From Lachnoanaerobaculum saburreum DSM 3986 (lineage in GTDB: Bacteria; Bacillota; Clostridia; Lachnospirales; Lachnospiraceae): DNA of 64,000 bases. Below are positions 1 through 7,615 of the stretch, in pieces. The notes under the pieces are model-generated. The model did not search any database. It saw nothing but the letters and a program-made list of their open reading frames with translations, and was not told the DNA's origin. The stretch spans positions 2,173,827 through 2,237,826 of the forward strand of contig NZ_GL622296.1 of the NCBI RefSeq assembly GCF_000185385.1. The letters are read 5' to 3'. Each line of letters opens with the position of its first letter. Within the stretch, counting starts at the first letter, position 1. The translations under genes were made by a program, and so were the position numbers.

Positions 1-90
1 GCCAAAAGCATAGTCAAGTGCTTCTGTATATATTTTATTATTTTCATCCAGCACTTCAGAAGTAAGTGCATTAAACTTATTCTTTCCCAT
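1..90 (-). CDS. Partial P-loop NTPase, possibly YobI-like (N-terminus only)
   Basis: An ATG at 90 opens a frame that runs off the left edge, giving 30 residues. GGGATG lies about 7 nt upstream as a ribosome site. The visible part reads MGKNKFNALTSEVL, then an acidic stretch and IYTEALDYAFG. This resembles the segment just before the Walker A loop in YobI-family P-loop NTPases, whose start carries a similar LTP...Y..AL.FA motif. The nucleotide-binding loop itself lies outside the window, so the family call is inference from a short piece. The gene upstream on the same strand encodes a DUF6688-like membrane protein. Confidence 0.45.
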   Translation of the reverse strand, partial: MGKNKFNALTSEVLDENNKIYTEALDYAFG

Positions 91-251
91 AAATTACATC
101 CCATATTTTATCATATGTATTCCATATATTTATTGTATTTATATAACTATATGTCCTATTTCTAATACAACGAAATCACTCGCTACCTTATTATTCAAAA
201 GTTGTTTCATAGCTGTTATTCGAATATAAAATCTAATAAATACAAACTTAA

Positions 252-1532
252 TTAACTGCTACTTCCATTTTTCCCCATATACTGGGTGGCTATTCTGTTT
301 TCAGGATGAACATCACTCATATATATTACCGTTAAGAAAATCCATTCCAGTGGCTTCATCATAATATATATAATATCTGCCATCCATTTACTCTTTATCA
401 GCCTTGCAACAGGGAAGCCGTATCTGTCATATATTCCCCTGACAAGCTTGTGAAAGCGTGGGGTTTTTTCTTCTAAAATCTGTTCAAAGGCATTTGCCAC
501 ACAGAGCTGCCTGTTTACAATTACCTCATGACCATGGCGTACCCCTTTTCGTATAGGTTTTACAATTTTTTTATGTCCGCCTGCCGCTACCGTACATAGA
601 TAGTGTTCATCATAATAGATATTTTGAGGTGCTTCCTTCATTGACAATCTCCAGTCGGCAGTCTCCGTCCACGCCTTTATAACAGAATCTGGTGCCTGAC
701 CGAAAAGTAATAATATACCTATAATGATTCCAAGCAAAGGCAGCATAAGAATAAGGGCATATACAGGCCAATGTTCCGATTTTGACAATATTTTATTAAA
801 AAAGCTTAAACAAGAGTTTTTTTCTATTTTTTCTTTTTCCATCTCAAGTTCATGCCACTCACGAACCTTGCAAAGCACTGTCCTTATTATAATAAAAGAA
901 ATACAAATAGGATAAGTCAACAGGTATGTATCAAGAGTACTTTCTGCCATAGATTCACCACCATAAACCTGTACGGTGAAAACAATTATTCCTATCAGCC
1001 AAAGATACATGGCGGATATTGAAAATACTGCCATAAGCGGCGGCATTTTTTTAAGCGGACAAAATCTTAAATAAAAATACCCTATAACACCTATCAAAAA
1101 TATTACAATAACTGTAGGTAGGGAGCCTGAGTAAATCGGTGTATGCTTTTCTAAATTATGCAACTGCTCATACCAGTCGGAACCTGTAGTATATTTTGCC
1201 TGTGTGATATATAAAAATTCTAAAATAAGCCCATACCATATTACAATCTGGTCAAAACCCACCCCTGTTTTTGTCATCGTTTTATCTGTTTCAAGGATGA
1301 GCATCGCCAGTTGATATGCTGCCAACACTATAGGATATACAAATAAGGCGCCTACAAATCCTCCCCATAATGGAATGGCTACAACCCCGGCAGCTATATC
1401 CTTAAATTCTCCATATTCTCCAATTGAAGATATTGCGGCAATCATAGTCCATCCTATAACTAAAAATAATCCTATTACATAGCTTATAATAATACTGTTC
1501 AGTATGGAAATTCTAAATATATATTTTTTCAT
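252..1532 (-). CDS. Polytopic membrane protein, DUF6688-like
   Basis: 426 residues. I chose the ATG at 1532 (MKKYIFRIS), preceded by CGGAGAAG at good spacing, over an upstream TTG. The first two thirds hold about seven hydrophobic segments, including ones near the N-terminus and around residues 250-275. The C-terminal 130 residues look soluble and conserved in style: CTVAAGGHKKIV, then an R-rich stretch, VNRQLCVANAFE and IYDRYGFPVARLI. This resembles the DUF6688 family, from memory and without a search. No catalytic motif is obvious. It sits 39 bp downstream of mnmA and 161 bp upstream of the cut-off P-loop gene, all on the minus strand. Function is unknown; a membrane partner of the P-loop protein is possible but inferred. 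Confidence 0.6.
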   Translation of the reverse strand: MKKYIFRISILNSIIISYVIGLFLVIGWTMIAAISSIGEYGEFKDIAAGVVAIPLWGGFVGALFVYPIVLAAYQLAMLILETDKTMTKTGVGFDQIVIWYGLILEFLYITQAKYTTGSDWYEQLHNLEKHTPIYSGSLPTVIVIFLIGVIGYFYLRFCPLKKMPPLMAVFSISAMYLWLIGIIVFTVQVYGGESMAESTLDTYLLTYPICISFIIIRTVLCKVREWHELEMEKEKIEKNSCLSFFNKILSKSEHWPVYALILMLPLLGIIIGILLLFGQAPDSVIKAWTETADWRLSMKEAPQNIYYDEHYLCTVAAGGHKKIVKPIRKGVRHGHEVIVNRQLCVANAFEQILEEKTPRFHKLVRGIYDRYGFPVARLIKSKWMADIIYIMMKPLEWIFLTVIYMSDVHPENRIATQYMGKNGSSS

Positions 1533-1571
1533 ATTCTTCTCCGTACAACCCTTTATACAGTGCAAATCAGT

Positions 1572-2663
1572 TTAATCACATCTTTTTATAATAGTTCCGC
1601 CACCAAGTACAAGTCCGCTCTCATCATATAAAACAACTGCCTGCCCCGGCGTAATGGCTCTTACCTTTTTATCAAAATCAATCCTTATTCTGTCTTCTCC
1701 GATTACTTTAATGCTACAATGCTCCCCCTTATGTGAATATCTTATTTTACCGACAGCTCTCATACCGTCAAAAAACTTCTCAACCGCCATGGCATTTAGA
1801 TTATTTGCTTCCAAACTGTATCCGAACACATCTTCATTTTCACCTATCACAACTTCATTTGTGTCAGGTCTTATCTCTGTCACAAAGATTGGATGCCCCA
1901 GTGCAATGCCAAGTCCTTTTCTCTGTCCTATGGTATAGTGAAGTATACCCTTATGTTTCCCCAGTATCTCCCCGTCAGCTGTCACAAAGTTTCCCTCAGG
2001 CATCTTTTTTCCTATTTCACTCTCTACAAATGAAGCATAGTCATTATCTGAAACAAAGCAAATCTCCTGACTGTCGGGCTTATTTGCCACTCTGAGATTA
2101 AACTTTTTGGCAATTTCTCTTATCTCATCCTTTTCATAATCTCCAACAGGCATCAAAGTCCTTGAAAGTTGATCCTGTGTTAGATTATAAAGTGCATAGG
2201 TCTGATCCTTTGCACTTGTCTTTGATGTTCTGAGTGCATATCTTCCGTTTTCAAGCTTTTCTATTCTTGCATAATGCCCTGTAGCAATATAATCCGCTCC
2301 AAGCATCATACTTCTCTCTAAAAGAGATTCCCATTTTACATATCTGTTGCAGGCTATACATGGATTAGGTGTCCTTGCCTGCACATATTCATTTACAAAA
2401 TAATCTATTACCTTATCTTTGAATTCATCTCTGAAATTCATTACATAATAAGGTATGCCTATATCCCTTGCCACCCTTCTGGCATCATCTACAGCAGACA
2501 AACCGCAACAGCCTCCACTGCCGGACATATCCTCTTCATCTTCGCTTTGCCATATCTGCATAGTCACACCTGTGACATCATATCCGGCTTCTTTTAAAAG
2601 ATAGGCTGCCACCGAGGAATCCACACCTCCAGACATACCTACCACTACTTTTTTCTTTTCCAT
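1572..2663 (-). CDS. mnmA: tRNA-specific 2-thiouridylase MnmA
   Basis: 363 residues, the normal length. MnmA activates U34 of tRNA-Lys, tRNA-Glu and tRNA-Gln with ATP and inserts sulfur received as persulfide from a cysteine desulfurase relay. The PP-loop motif GMSGGVDSS is at residues 9-17. The catalytic cysteine lies in PNPCIACN (C102, or C105), and the partner cysteine C202 lies in QEICFVSD. HYTIGQRKG also fits the family. The ATG at 2663 follows TTTTGGAGAATAT. A cysteine desulfurase gene lies 1.9 kb away on the opposite strand and could be its sulfur donor. Identification is secure. Confidence 0.97.
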   Translation of the reverse strand: MEKKKVVVGMSGGVDSSVAAYLLKEAGYDVTGVTMQIWQSEDEEDMSGSGGCCGLSAVDDARRVARDIGIPYYVMNFRDEFKDKVIDYFVNEYVQARTPNPCIACNRYVKWESLLERSMMLGADYIATGHYARIEKLENGRYALRTSKTSAKDQTYALYNLTQDQLSRTLMPVGDYEKDEIREIAKKFNLRVANKPDSQEICFVSDNDYASFVESEIGKKMPEGNFVTADGEILGKHKGILHYTIGQRKGLGIALGHPIFVTEIRPDTNEVVIGENEDVFGYSLEANNLNAMAVEKFFDGMRAVGKIRYSHKGEHCSIKVIGEDRIRIDFDKKVRAITPGQAVVLYDESGLVLGGGTIIKRCD

Positions 2664-2738
2664 ATATTCTCCAAAAAAATTATATTAAAATCTGTTGCTG
2701 ACAGTATATCATATACTTATTGCATTTGTATTAATATA

Positions 2739-3218
2739 CTATAAAGTCTTCGGATCAAGACCATACCAATTCTCTGTCCATATTTCTTTTTCATATATCC
2801 TGTCAATATCTTCTTTTGTATATAAATAATCTGCTGCACCGGAGAAAATATCTTTCGGAAACAGTTTGAAATACTCATGCAAAAAATTCAAATACATAAA
2901 GGCTCTGTCTCCGTACCCTTCAATATATATGTATCTGTAGTAATCTGTCTTTTGTCCTGAAGCATCTTCTACTGTACAATCCGGTAATTTATCCTCTGTT
3001 ATATAAACATATATAACCGCCCATGAAGAGGCGTCATCCAAATACCATCTGCCATCATCATCATAATCCGGTTTATTTACAGAAAACAGATAATAGTCTC
3101 CATGATCATATAAATATTCCATAGTAAACCCTCTTGACATCAGTATATTTACAACATCTTTTATGTCTCTACAACTGTTATCATTTTTTCTTCTTAAAAT
3201 TTCTACATCTCCTGCCAT
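2739..3218 (-). CDS. Unknown protein, member of a local repeated family
   Basis: 159 residues with no signal peptide or membrane segment, acidic and rich in Tyr and Asp. The C-terminal 60 residues (YLNFLHEYFKLFPKDIF, then YTKEDIDRIYEKE.WTENW) match the ends of both repeats in the next gene upstream (3234-4214) and the remnant at 4228-4431. All share the pattern [YF]-x-K-x-x-ID-x-I[YF] followed by W[IY]. I do not recognise the family. A tandem set of diverging small soluble proteins is typical of immunity or recognition proteins, but no toxin gene is next to it, so this is speculation. The start at 3218 has only a weak AGG ribosome site in the 15-bp gap after the upstream gene. Confidence 0.7.
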   Translation of the reverse strand: MAGDVEILRRKNDNSCRDIKDVVNILMSRGFTMEYLYDHGDYYLFSVNKPDYDDDGRWYLDDASSWAVIYVYITEDKLPDCTVEDASGQKTDYYRYIYIEGYGDRAFMYLNFLHEYFKLFPKDIFSGAADYLYTKEDIDRIYEKEIWTENWYGLDPKTL

Positions 3219-3233
3219 GATACCTAATAAAAT

Positions 3234-4214
3234 CTATCCCTTTCTATTCTTAAATATCCATTTTTCGTTCTTGTTCTCATTATCAAATATTTCATCAATC
3301 TGTGATTTTGTAAAGAAACAACTGTTATCAATATAGAAAATATCCTCGGGAAACTTATTTAAATAGTTATGTACTATTTCAAGCACCTGCATCTCTTTTC
3401 CTATAAGATCGGTAATCCTAAAATATGTCTCAAAGCCCATCTGTTTTATTTCATCTGTAGGGATATCTGTCATCTCAGTGTTACAATATATTTCAATAAT
3501 CTTTTTATTATTACATTTTGCGTATAAAATATTGTAACTCTCTCTTTTTATATTTACTATATTTTTGCAATGTGATTTTTTTAAGGCTCTTATTACCCTA
3601 TAAGCCGTGCCGAATTTTGAATTTTTCCTTTTACCGATTATCCTTCCCTCATACCTCAGTTCAACACTCATCTCTCCCCTATGTCTTGTATCCATTATAT
3701 TTCCCATACCGCCCATATAAGATACAGTTGTTGATACAAATATATTTATATATTCAGCTATACTTTTAATGCTGTATAATGGTTTATATATCCAGTTTTT
3801 ATCCGGCTTTGCATTATAAATACTGTCAATCATCGCTTTATTATAATATCTCCCGTTATCCACATAAAAGATATCGTTTGGGTTCTCTTGTAAATATCTG
3901 TATAACAGTTCCAGAATAATCAGTTCTTTCCCGAATATATTTGAAAAACGATAATATGTCTCAAGCCCCAGTTCATTTGCTCTTTCGGTCGGTATTTCAA
4001 AATTTCTTTCATAACTGTACACCTCTATCATATGCTCCGCATCATTAAAGAACAAAATATCATTCTCCTCTTTCATATATGATATACTGTACGCATATTT
4101 ATCAAAGGAAAATTTCATACTGTAGCCCATATCTATAAGAATATAAACTAATATGTGTGCTGTCTGTATCTTATTAACACCGGCTTTACCAAGTATTCTA
4201 CCCTCAAATCTCAT
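3234..4214 (-). CDS. Unknown protein with two tandem copies of the local repeat domain
   Basis: 326 residues. I chose the ATG at 4214 because GAGGTGATT precedes it; the upstream ATG at 4238 lacks a ribosome site. The protein is an internal duplication. Repeat 1 (about residues 1-155) opens with MRFEGRILGK and ends YYNKAMIDSIY...NWIYK. Repeat 2 (about 185-326) opens with LRYEGRIIGK and ends FFTKSQIDEIF...KWIFK. Each holds a middle element of the type E.GLETYYR and I.GKE...LE. A less conserved linker with MGGMGNIMD joins them. It is soluble and of unknown function. The neighbouring genes carry single copies of the same unit. Confidence 0.72.
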   Translation of the reverse strand: MRFEGRILGKAGVNKIQTAHILVYILIDMGYSMKFSFDKYAYSISYMKEENDILFFNDAEHMIEVYSYERNFEIPTERANELGLETYYRFSNIFGKELIILELLYRYLQENPNDIFYVDNGRYYNKAMIDSIYNAKPDKNWIYKPLYSIKSIAEYINIFVSTTVSYMGGMGNIMDTRHRGEMSVELRYEGRIIGKRKNSKFGTAYRVIRALKKSHCKNIVNIKRESYNILYAKCNNKKIIEIYCNTEMTDIPTDEIKQMGFETYFRITDLIGKEMQVLEIVHNYLNKFPEDIFYIDNSCFFTKSQIDEIFDNENKNEKWIFKNRKG

Positions 4215-4227
4215 AATCACCTCTATA

Positions 4228-4431
4228 TTATTGCTCATTCGGATCTGTATATATCCATTCGGCAGTCCACTCTTTTTTATTATAAATCTTATCTATGTCA
4301 GCTTTAGTATAAAAATGTTTATCCTTTGAATAACAGTTCCAAAGTACATCCTCAGGTACAAGTTTAAAATATTCATGAAAAAAATTTAAAAGCATAAAAT
4401 ATCTACGCTCCAGCCCATATATCACCTCCAT
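4228..4431 (-). pseudogene. Internally deleted remnant of the local repeat-family gene
   Basis: A frame of about 67 codons from 4431 covers only the C-terminal third of the family (LLNFFHEYFKLVPEDV, then FYTKADIDKIYNKKEWTAEW). Its 5' part still shows a perfect GGAGGTGAT ribosome site ahead of an ATG at 4418. The bases after that ATG resemble the start of the 3234-4214 gene but are frameshifted and stop after 10 codons. The simplest reading is a copy that lost its middle and its frame. It could still yield a short C-terminal protein from the ATG at 4431, which has no good ribosome site. Confidence 0.6.
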
Positions 4432-4596
4432 ATAATTTATAAAATTCTTATACAATAATCATCTTATACTTGTCAATTTAAATTCAATCATTTACTATTT
4501 TATTGTTAATACTATTTATACTGTATATGATGTATATAGACTATCTGATAAAGGTTTGTCTGTCATACCTTTATAAATCTAAAGAACAGGAGTACT

Positions 4597-5730
4597 ATGA
4601 TATATATGGACAATGCCTCCACCACTATGGTGGATAAAGAGGCTTTTGATATGGCAAAAAAATATTTATTTGAAAACTATGCAAATCCTTCATCAAGCTA
4701 TTCAATGGCAAATGATGTAAAGGCTGATATGGAAGATGCCAGAGAGATGATAGCTGATATCCTCGGTGCAAGATATAATGAAATCTATTTTACCTCAGGC
4801 GGCAGTGAATCAAATAATTGGGCAATACTAAAGTCTTGTGAACTTATGGAAAATAAGGGAAAGCATATTATCAGTTCAAAGATTGAGCATCATTCCGTAC
4901 TGCATACACTCTCTTATCTTGAAAAAAAAGGATATGAAGTCACTTATCTGAATACTGATGAAAAAGGTATTATTGATATAAATGAGCTTAAGTCAGCCAT
5001 AAGAGAAGATACCGTCCTTATAAGTATAATGTTTGCAAATAATGAAATAGGAACGATACAACCTGTTAAAGAGATTGGAAAGCTTGCCCATGAATACAAT
5101 ATTTTATTCCACACTGATGCGGTACAGGCTGTAGGGCATCTGCCTATTGATGTGAATGAGCTGAATATTGATTTACTCAGTGCAAGCGGACATAAATTCC
5201 ATGCACCTAAAGGGGTTGGCTTCTTATATATAAGAAGCGGTATTAAGCTTACCTCTCTAATACATGGCGGCAGTCAGGAAAGAAATCGCAGAGCCGGAAC
5301 AGAAAACACCTTCGGTATAATTGCTATGGCACATGCTTTGAAAAACTCCTATGAAACCTTAGATAAAGACAGCTTATATGTAAAATTCCTTAGAGATAGG
5401 TTAGTTTCTTTAATACTTAAAAATATAGAAGGCTCTCATATAAACGGTGATATAAAGAACAGACTTTTTAATAATATAAATATCTACTTTGAAAATATAA
5501 GCGGTGAGCTGCTACTAATTTTATTAAATCAAAACGGAGTATGTGCTTCTCTTGGCTCAGCCTGCACTACAGGAAGCATAGAACCCTCACATGTAATTAT
5601 GGCTGTTTCAAATGATAAAAAAAGAGCCTCATCCTCCCTACGACTTACTTTAAGTAAGTACAATACGGAAGATGAGGTCAATAAAACCTTTGAAATACTA
5701 AAAAAATGTATAGAAAAGCTTAGGAGCTAG
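4597..5730 (+). CDS. Cysteine desulfurase, NifS/IscS class V aminotransferase
   Basis: 377 residues, normal for the family. This PLP enzyme removes sulfur from cysteine as an enzyme-bound persulfide for Fe-S clusters and thiolated tRNA. MDNASTT opens the protein. The PLP lysine is K200 in SASGHKFHAPKG, the cofactor-stacking histidine is in IEHHS (about 98-99), and the persulfide cysteine is C323 in LGSACTTGS. The long loop around C323 fits the group I (IscS/NifS) type, not SufS. AGGAG stands 4 nt before the ATG. It is transcribed away from the remnant gene cluster and from mnmA. With mnmA so close, a role in tRNA 2-thiolation is plausible, but no IscU or thiI gene is seen here. Confidence 0.93.
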   Translation: MIYMDNASTTMVDKEAFDMAKKYLFENYANPSSSYSMANDVKADMEDAREMIADILGARYNEIYFTSGGSESNNWAILKSCELMENKGKHIISSKIEHHSVLHTLSYLEKKGYEVTYLNTDEKGIIDINELKSAIREDTVLISIMFANNEIGTIQPVKEIGKLAHEYNILFHTDAVQAVGHLPIDVNELNIDLLSASGHKFHAPKGVGFLYIRSGIKLTSLIHGGSQERNRRAGTENTFGIIAMAHALKNSYETLDKDSLYVKFLRDRLVSLILKNIEGSHINGDIKNRLFNNINIYFENISGELLLILLNQNGVCASLGSACTTGSIEPSHVIMAVSNDKKRASSSLRLTLSKYNTEDEVNKTFEILKKCIEKLRS

Positions 5731-5740
5731 ATTTTAACTG

Positions 5741-5778
5741 TATAATCCTGTGATTTGAACTCAACTCACAGGATTATA
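5741..5778. terminator. Perfect 13-bp hairpin between convergent genes
   Basis: The arms TATAATCCTGTGA (5741-5753) and its exact complement (5766-5778) enclose a 12-nt loop. It lies 11 bp past the cysteine desulfurase stop and 59 bp past the stop of the converging methionine operon. No clear T-tract follows on either strand, so it may be a weak or bidirectional terminator or an RNA-stabilising hairpin. Confidence 0.45.
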
Positions 5779-5836
5779 TGATAAAGTATTATAACATTTA
5801 TACCGACTCACTCTATGTAAGTCAGTTCTATAAATA

Positions 5837-7609
5837 TTATCGCTTTTCACAAACCTCTTTCACAGTCTTTATAAGTCTTTCCATCAGACTTACCCTGTTT
5901 AAAACAGTGATAAGATAATATCCGTCCACAAGATCATAGATTTCATTTGCTATCTCTTTTGACATAGAAAGGGCAATTTCTTCAGCCTCTTCTCTTTCCT
6001 TGCCGATATATTTTTCTACAATATCATCTGTAATATATATACCGTTCACTTCACTTTGCATATATCTGGCGTTTCTCTCGCTTACTATAGGAATAATTCC
6101 TCCCATTATCTTAACATCCAGATTTTCTCTGGCTTCTTTAAGATTCTCAATAGCTCTCTTTGTCAAAACAGGCTGTGTAAATAATACCTCAACGCCGTTT
6201 TCCTGCTTTCTTTTCGCCTTCTTAAGTTCCGCACTGAAATTCCTTGAATTTACATTTAGAGCCGCACATATATTCATAGGGCTTTCAAATACCTCATCAT
6301 TTAAAGATTTAATAAAGTTTGCAAATTTCACTGAATTGAACTCAAATACCGATCTTATCTCATCCCTTTGGGCATTCGGTATAGGGTCTCCTGTGATCAC
6401 CAATACATTGTCAACTCCCATTGCATTAGCACCAAGCAGAAGTCCTCTTGAAGCATTTACATTCCTGTCTCTACAAGTCATATGAGGAAGTACATCAAAG
6501 TCCAGCTCATTTCTTACCTTACAAGCAAGCAAACAGCTGTCCATTCTTGCTCTGGCTATAGGATTATCCGCAATGGTTACAATATCCGCACCGGCAAGCT
6601 TTAGCTTCTTTGCATTCTCAATGAATTTATTTACATTTGTATCTATCGGAGAATCCAGCTCCACAGCTATTGCCTTTTGCCCCGATTCAAGCTTGTTTTT
6701 AAATCTGTTTAATCTGATATTCTGTGTGGTATTTTTTTCTGATTTTATCGCTCTTCTTGGCTTTATTAATTTTCCACTCATACTCTTTTTTAACAGCTCT
6801 ATATGTTTCGGTGTGGTTCCACAACAACCACCTACAATATTTACACCCATCTCAAGGATATCTTCTATCTGATTTGCAAAATAGTTGGCTAACGAACTGT
6901 AGTAAACCCTATCATCTCTGACTACCGGATAGCCGGCATTCGGCTTGGCAAACAGATAAAGCCCCTTTGTATCCACTCCCTTTAACAATTTTGCCATATG
7001 GTTGGCTCCTGATACACAATTAAGTCCTACCGCATCAAAAAGTCCTGAGTCTGTAACCTCTGCAAACAATGCCTTATATTGATAACCTTCACTTGAGTAG
7101 CCGTCAGGCATCACTGCAAATGAAGCTGCTATGAAGGCATCACTGCATTTTCCCTTGATATAACCGGCACTTAAAACCATCCCGCTTGTGTTGCTTTGAG
7201 TCTCAAATAAGAAATTCTTTATTCCCTTTTCTAAAAATATATCTATTAAAACTTTGTACTCTTCAAATACAAGTTCATTTCTGCTCATATGAATCGGCCC
7301 GATATCTGCAAAAACATATGCTCTGTCTTTTGCGGCATCATTTGCAATATCAATTCCTGCAACAATTACCTCTTTTTGCAGTTTTCTGTCTCCGTTAAAA
7401 ACGTCAATACCTACAGCAAATGTATTGGTAAGTATCGCTTTTGCACCTGCTTCTATATATTCATTATGAATACCCTTTATAAGCTCGGGATTTTTAATAT
7501 TTGCAAGTTCACAGCCTATACCGTCATCTGTAAGTTCATCATAATATGTTCCCATTGCCCCGTCAAAAAGCAATATATTGTTCTTTAAATAGTCTCTAAT
7601 ATTTTCCAT
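5837..7609 (-). CDS. yitJ: Bifunctional homocysteine S-methyltransferase / 5,10-methylenetetrahydrofolate reductase
   Basis: 590 residues and two domains. The N-terminal domain (about 1-285) is a zinc-dependent homocysteine methyltransferase: DGAMGT at 16-21, first zinc cysteine in GLNCVSG (C198), and the GGCCGTTP pair C262/C263. The C-terminal domain (about 305-590) is a MetF-type reductase: VELDSP, a TRA-like MTCRDRN segment, VLVITGDP, and LFTQPV near the end. Together they could make 5-methyl-THF and use a methyl group for methionine. It starts 6 bp after metH, with AGGATGAT as ribosome site overlapping the metH end, so it is cotranscribed. The reductase half probably supplies 5-methyl-THF to MetH. 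The architecture is that of Bacillus YitJ. Confidence 0.92.
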   Translation of the reverse strand: MENIRDYLKNNILLFDGAMGTYYDELTDDGIGCELANIKNPELIKGIHNEYIEAGAKAILTNTFAVGIDVFNGDRKLQKEVIVAGIDIANDAAKDRAYVFADIGPIHMSRNELVFEEYKVLIDIFLEKGIKNFLFETQSNTSGMVLSAGYIKGKCSDAFIAASFAVMPDGYSSEGYQYKALFAEVTDSGLFDAVGLNCVSGANHMAKLLKGVDTKGLYLFAKPNAGYPVVRDDRVYYSSLANYFANQIEDILEMGVNIVGGCCGTTPKHIELLKKSMSGKLIKPRRAIKSEKNTTQNIRLNRFKNKLESGQKAIAVELDSPIDTNVNKFIENAKKLKLAGADIVTIADNPIARARMDSCLLACKVRNELDFDVLPHMTCRDRNVNASRGLLLGANAMGVDNVLVITGDPIPNAQRDEIRSVFEFNSVKFANFIKSLNDEVFESPMNICAALNVNSRNFSAELKKAKRKQENGVEVLFTQPVLTKRAIENLKEARENLDVKIMGGIIPIVSERNARYMQSEVNGIYITDDIVEKYIGKEREEAEEIALSMSKEIANEIYDLVDGYYLITVLNRVSLMERLIKTVKEVCEKR

Positions 7610-7615
7610 AATTTA

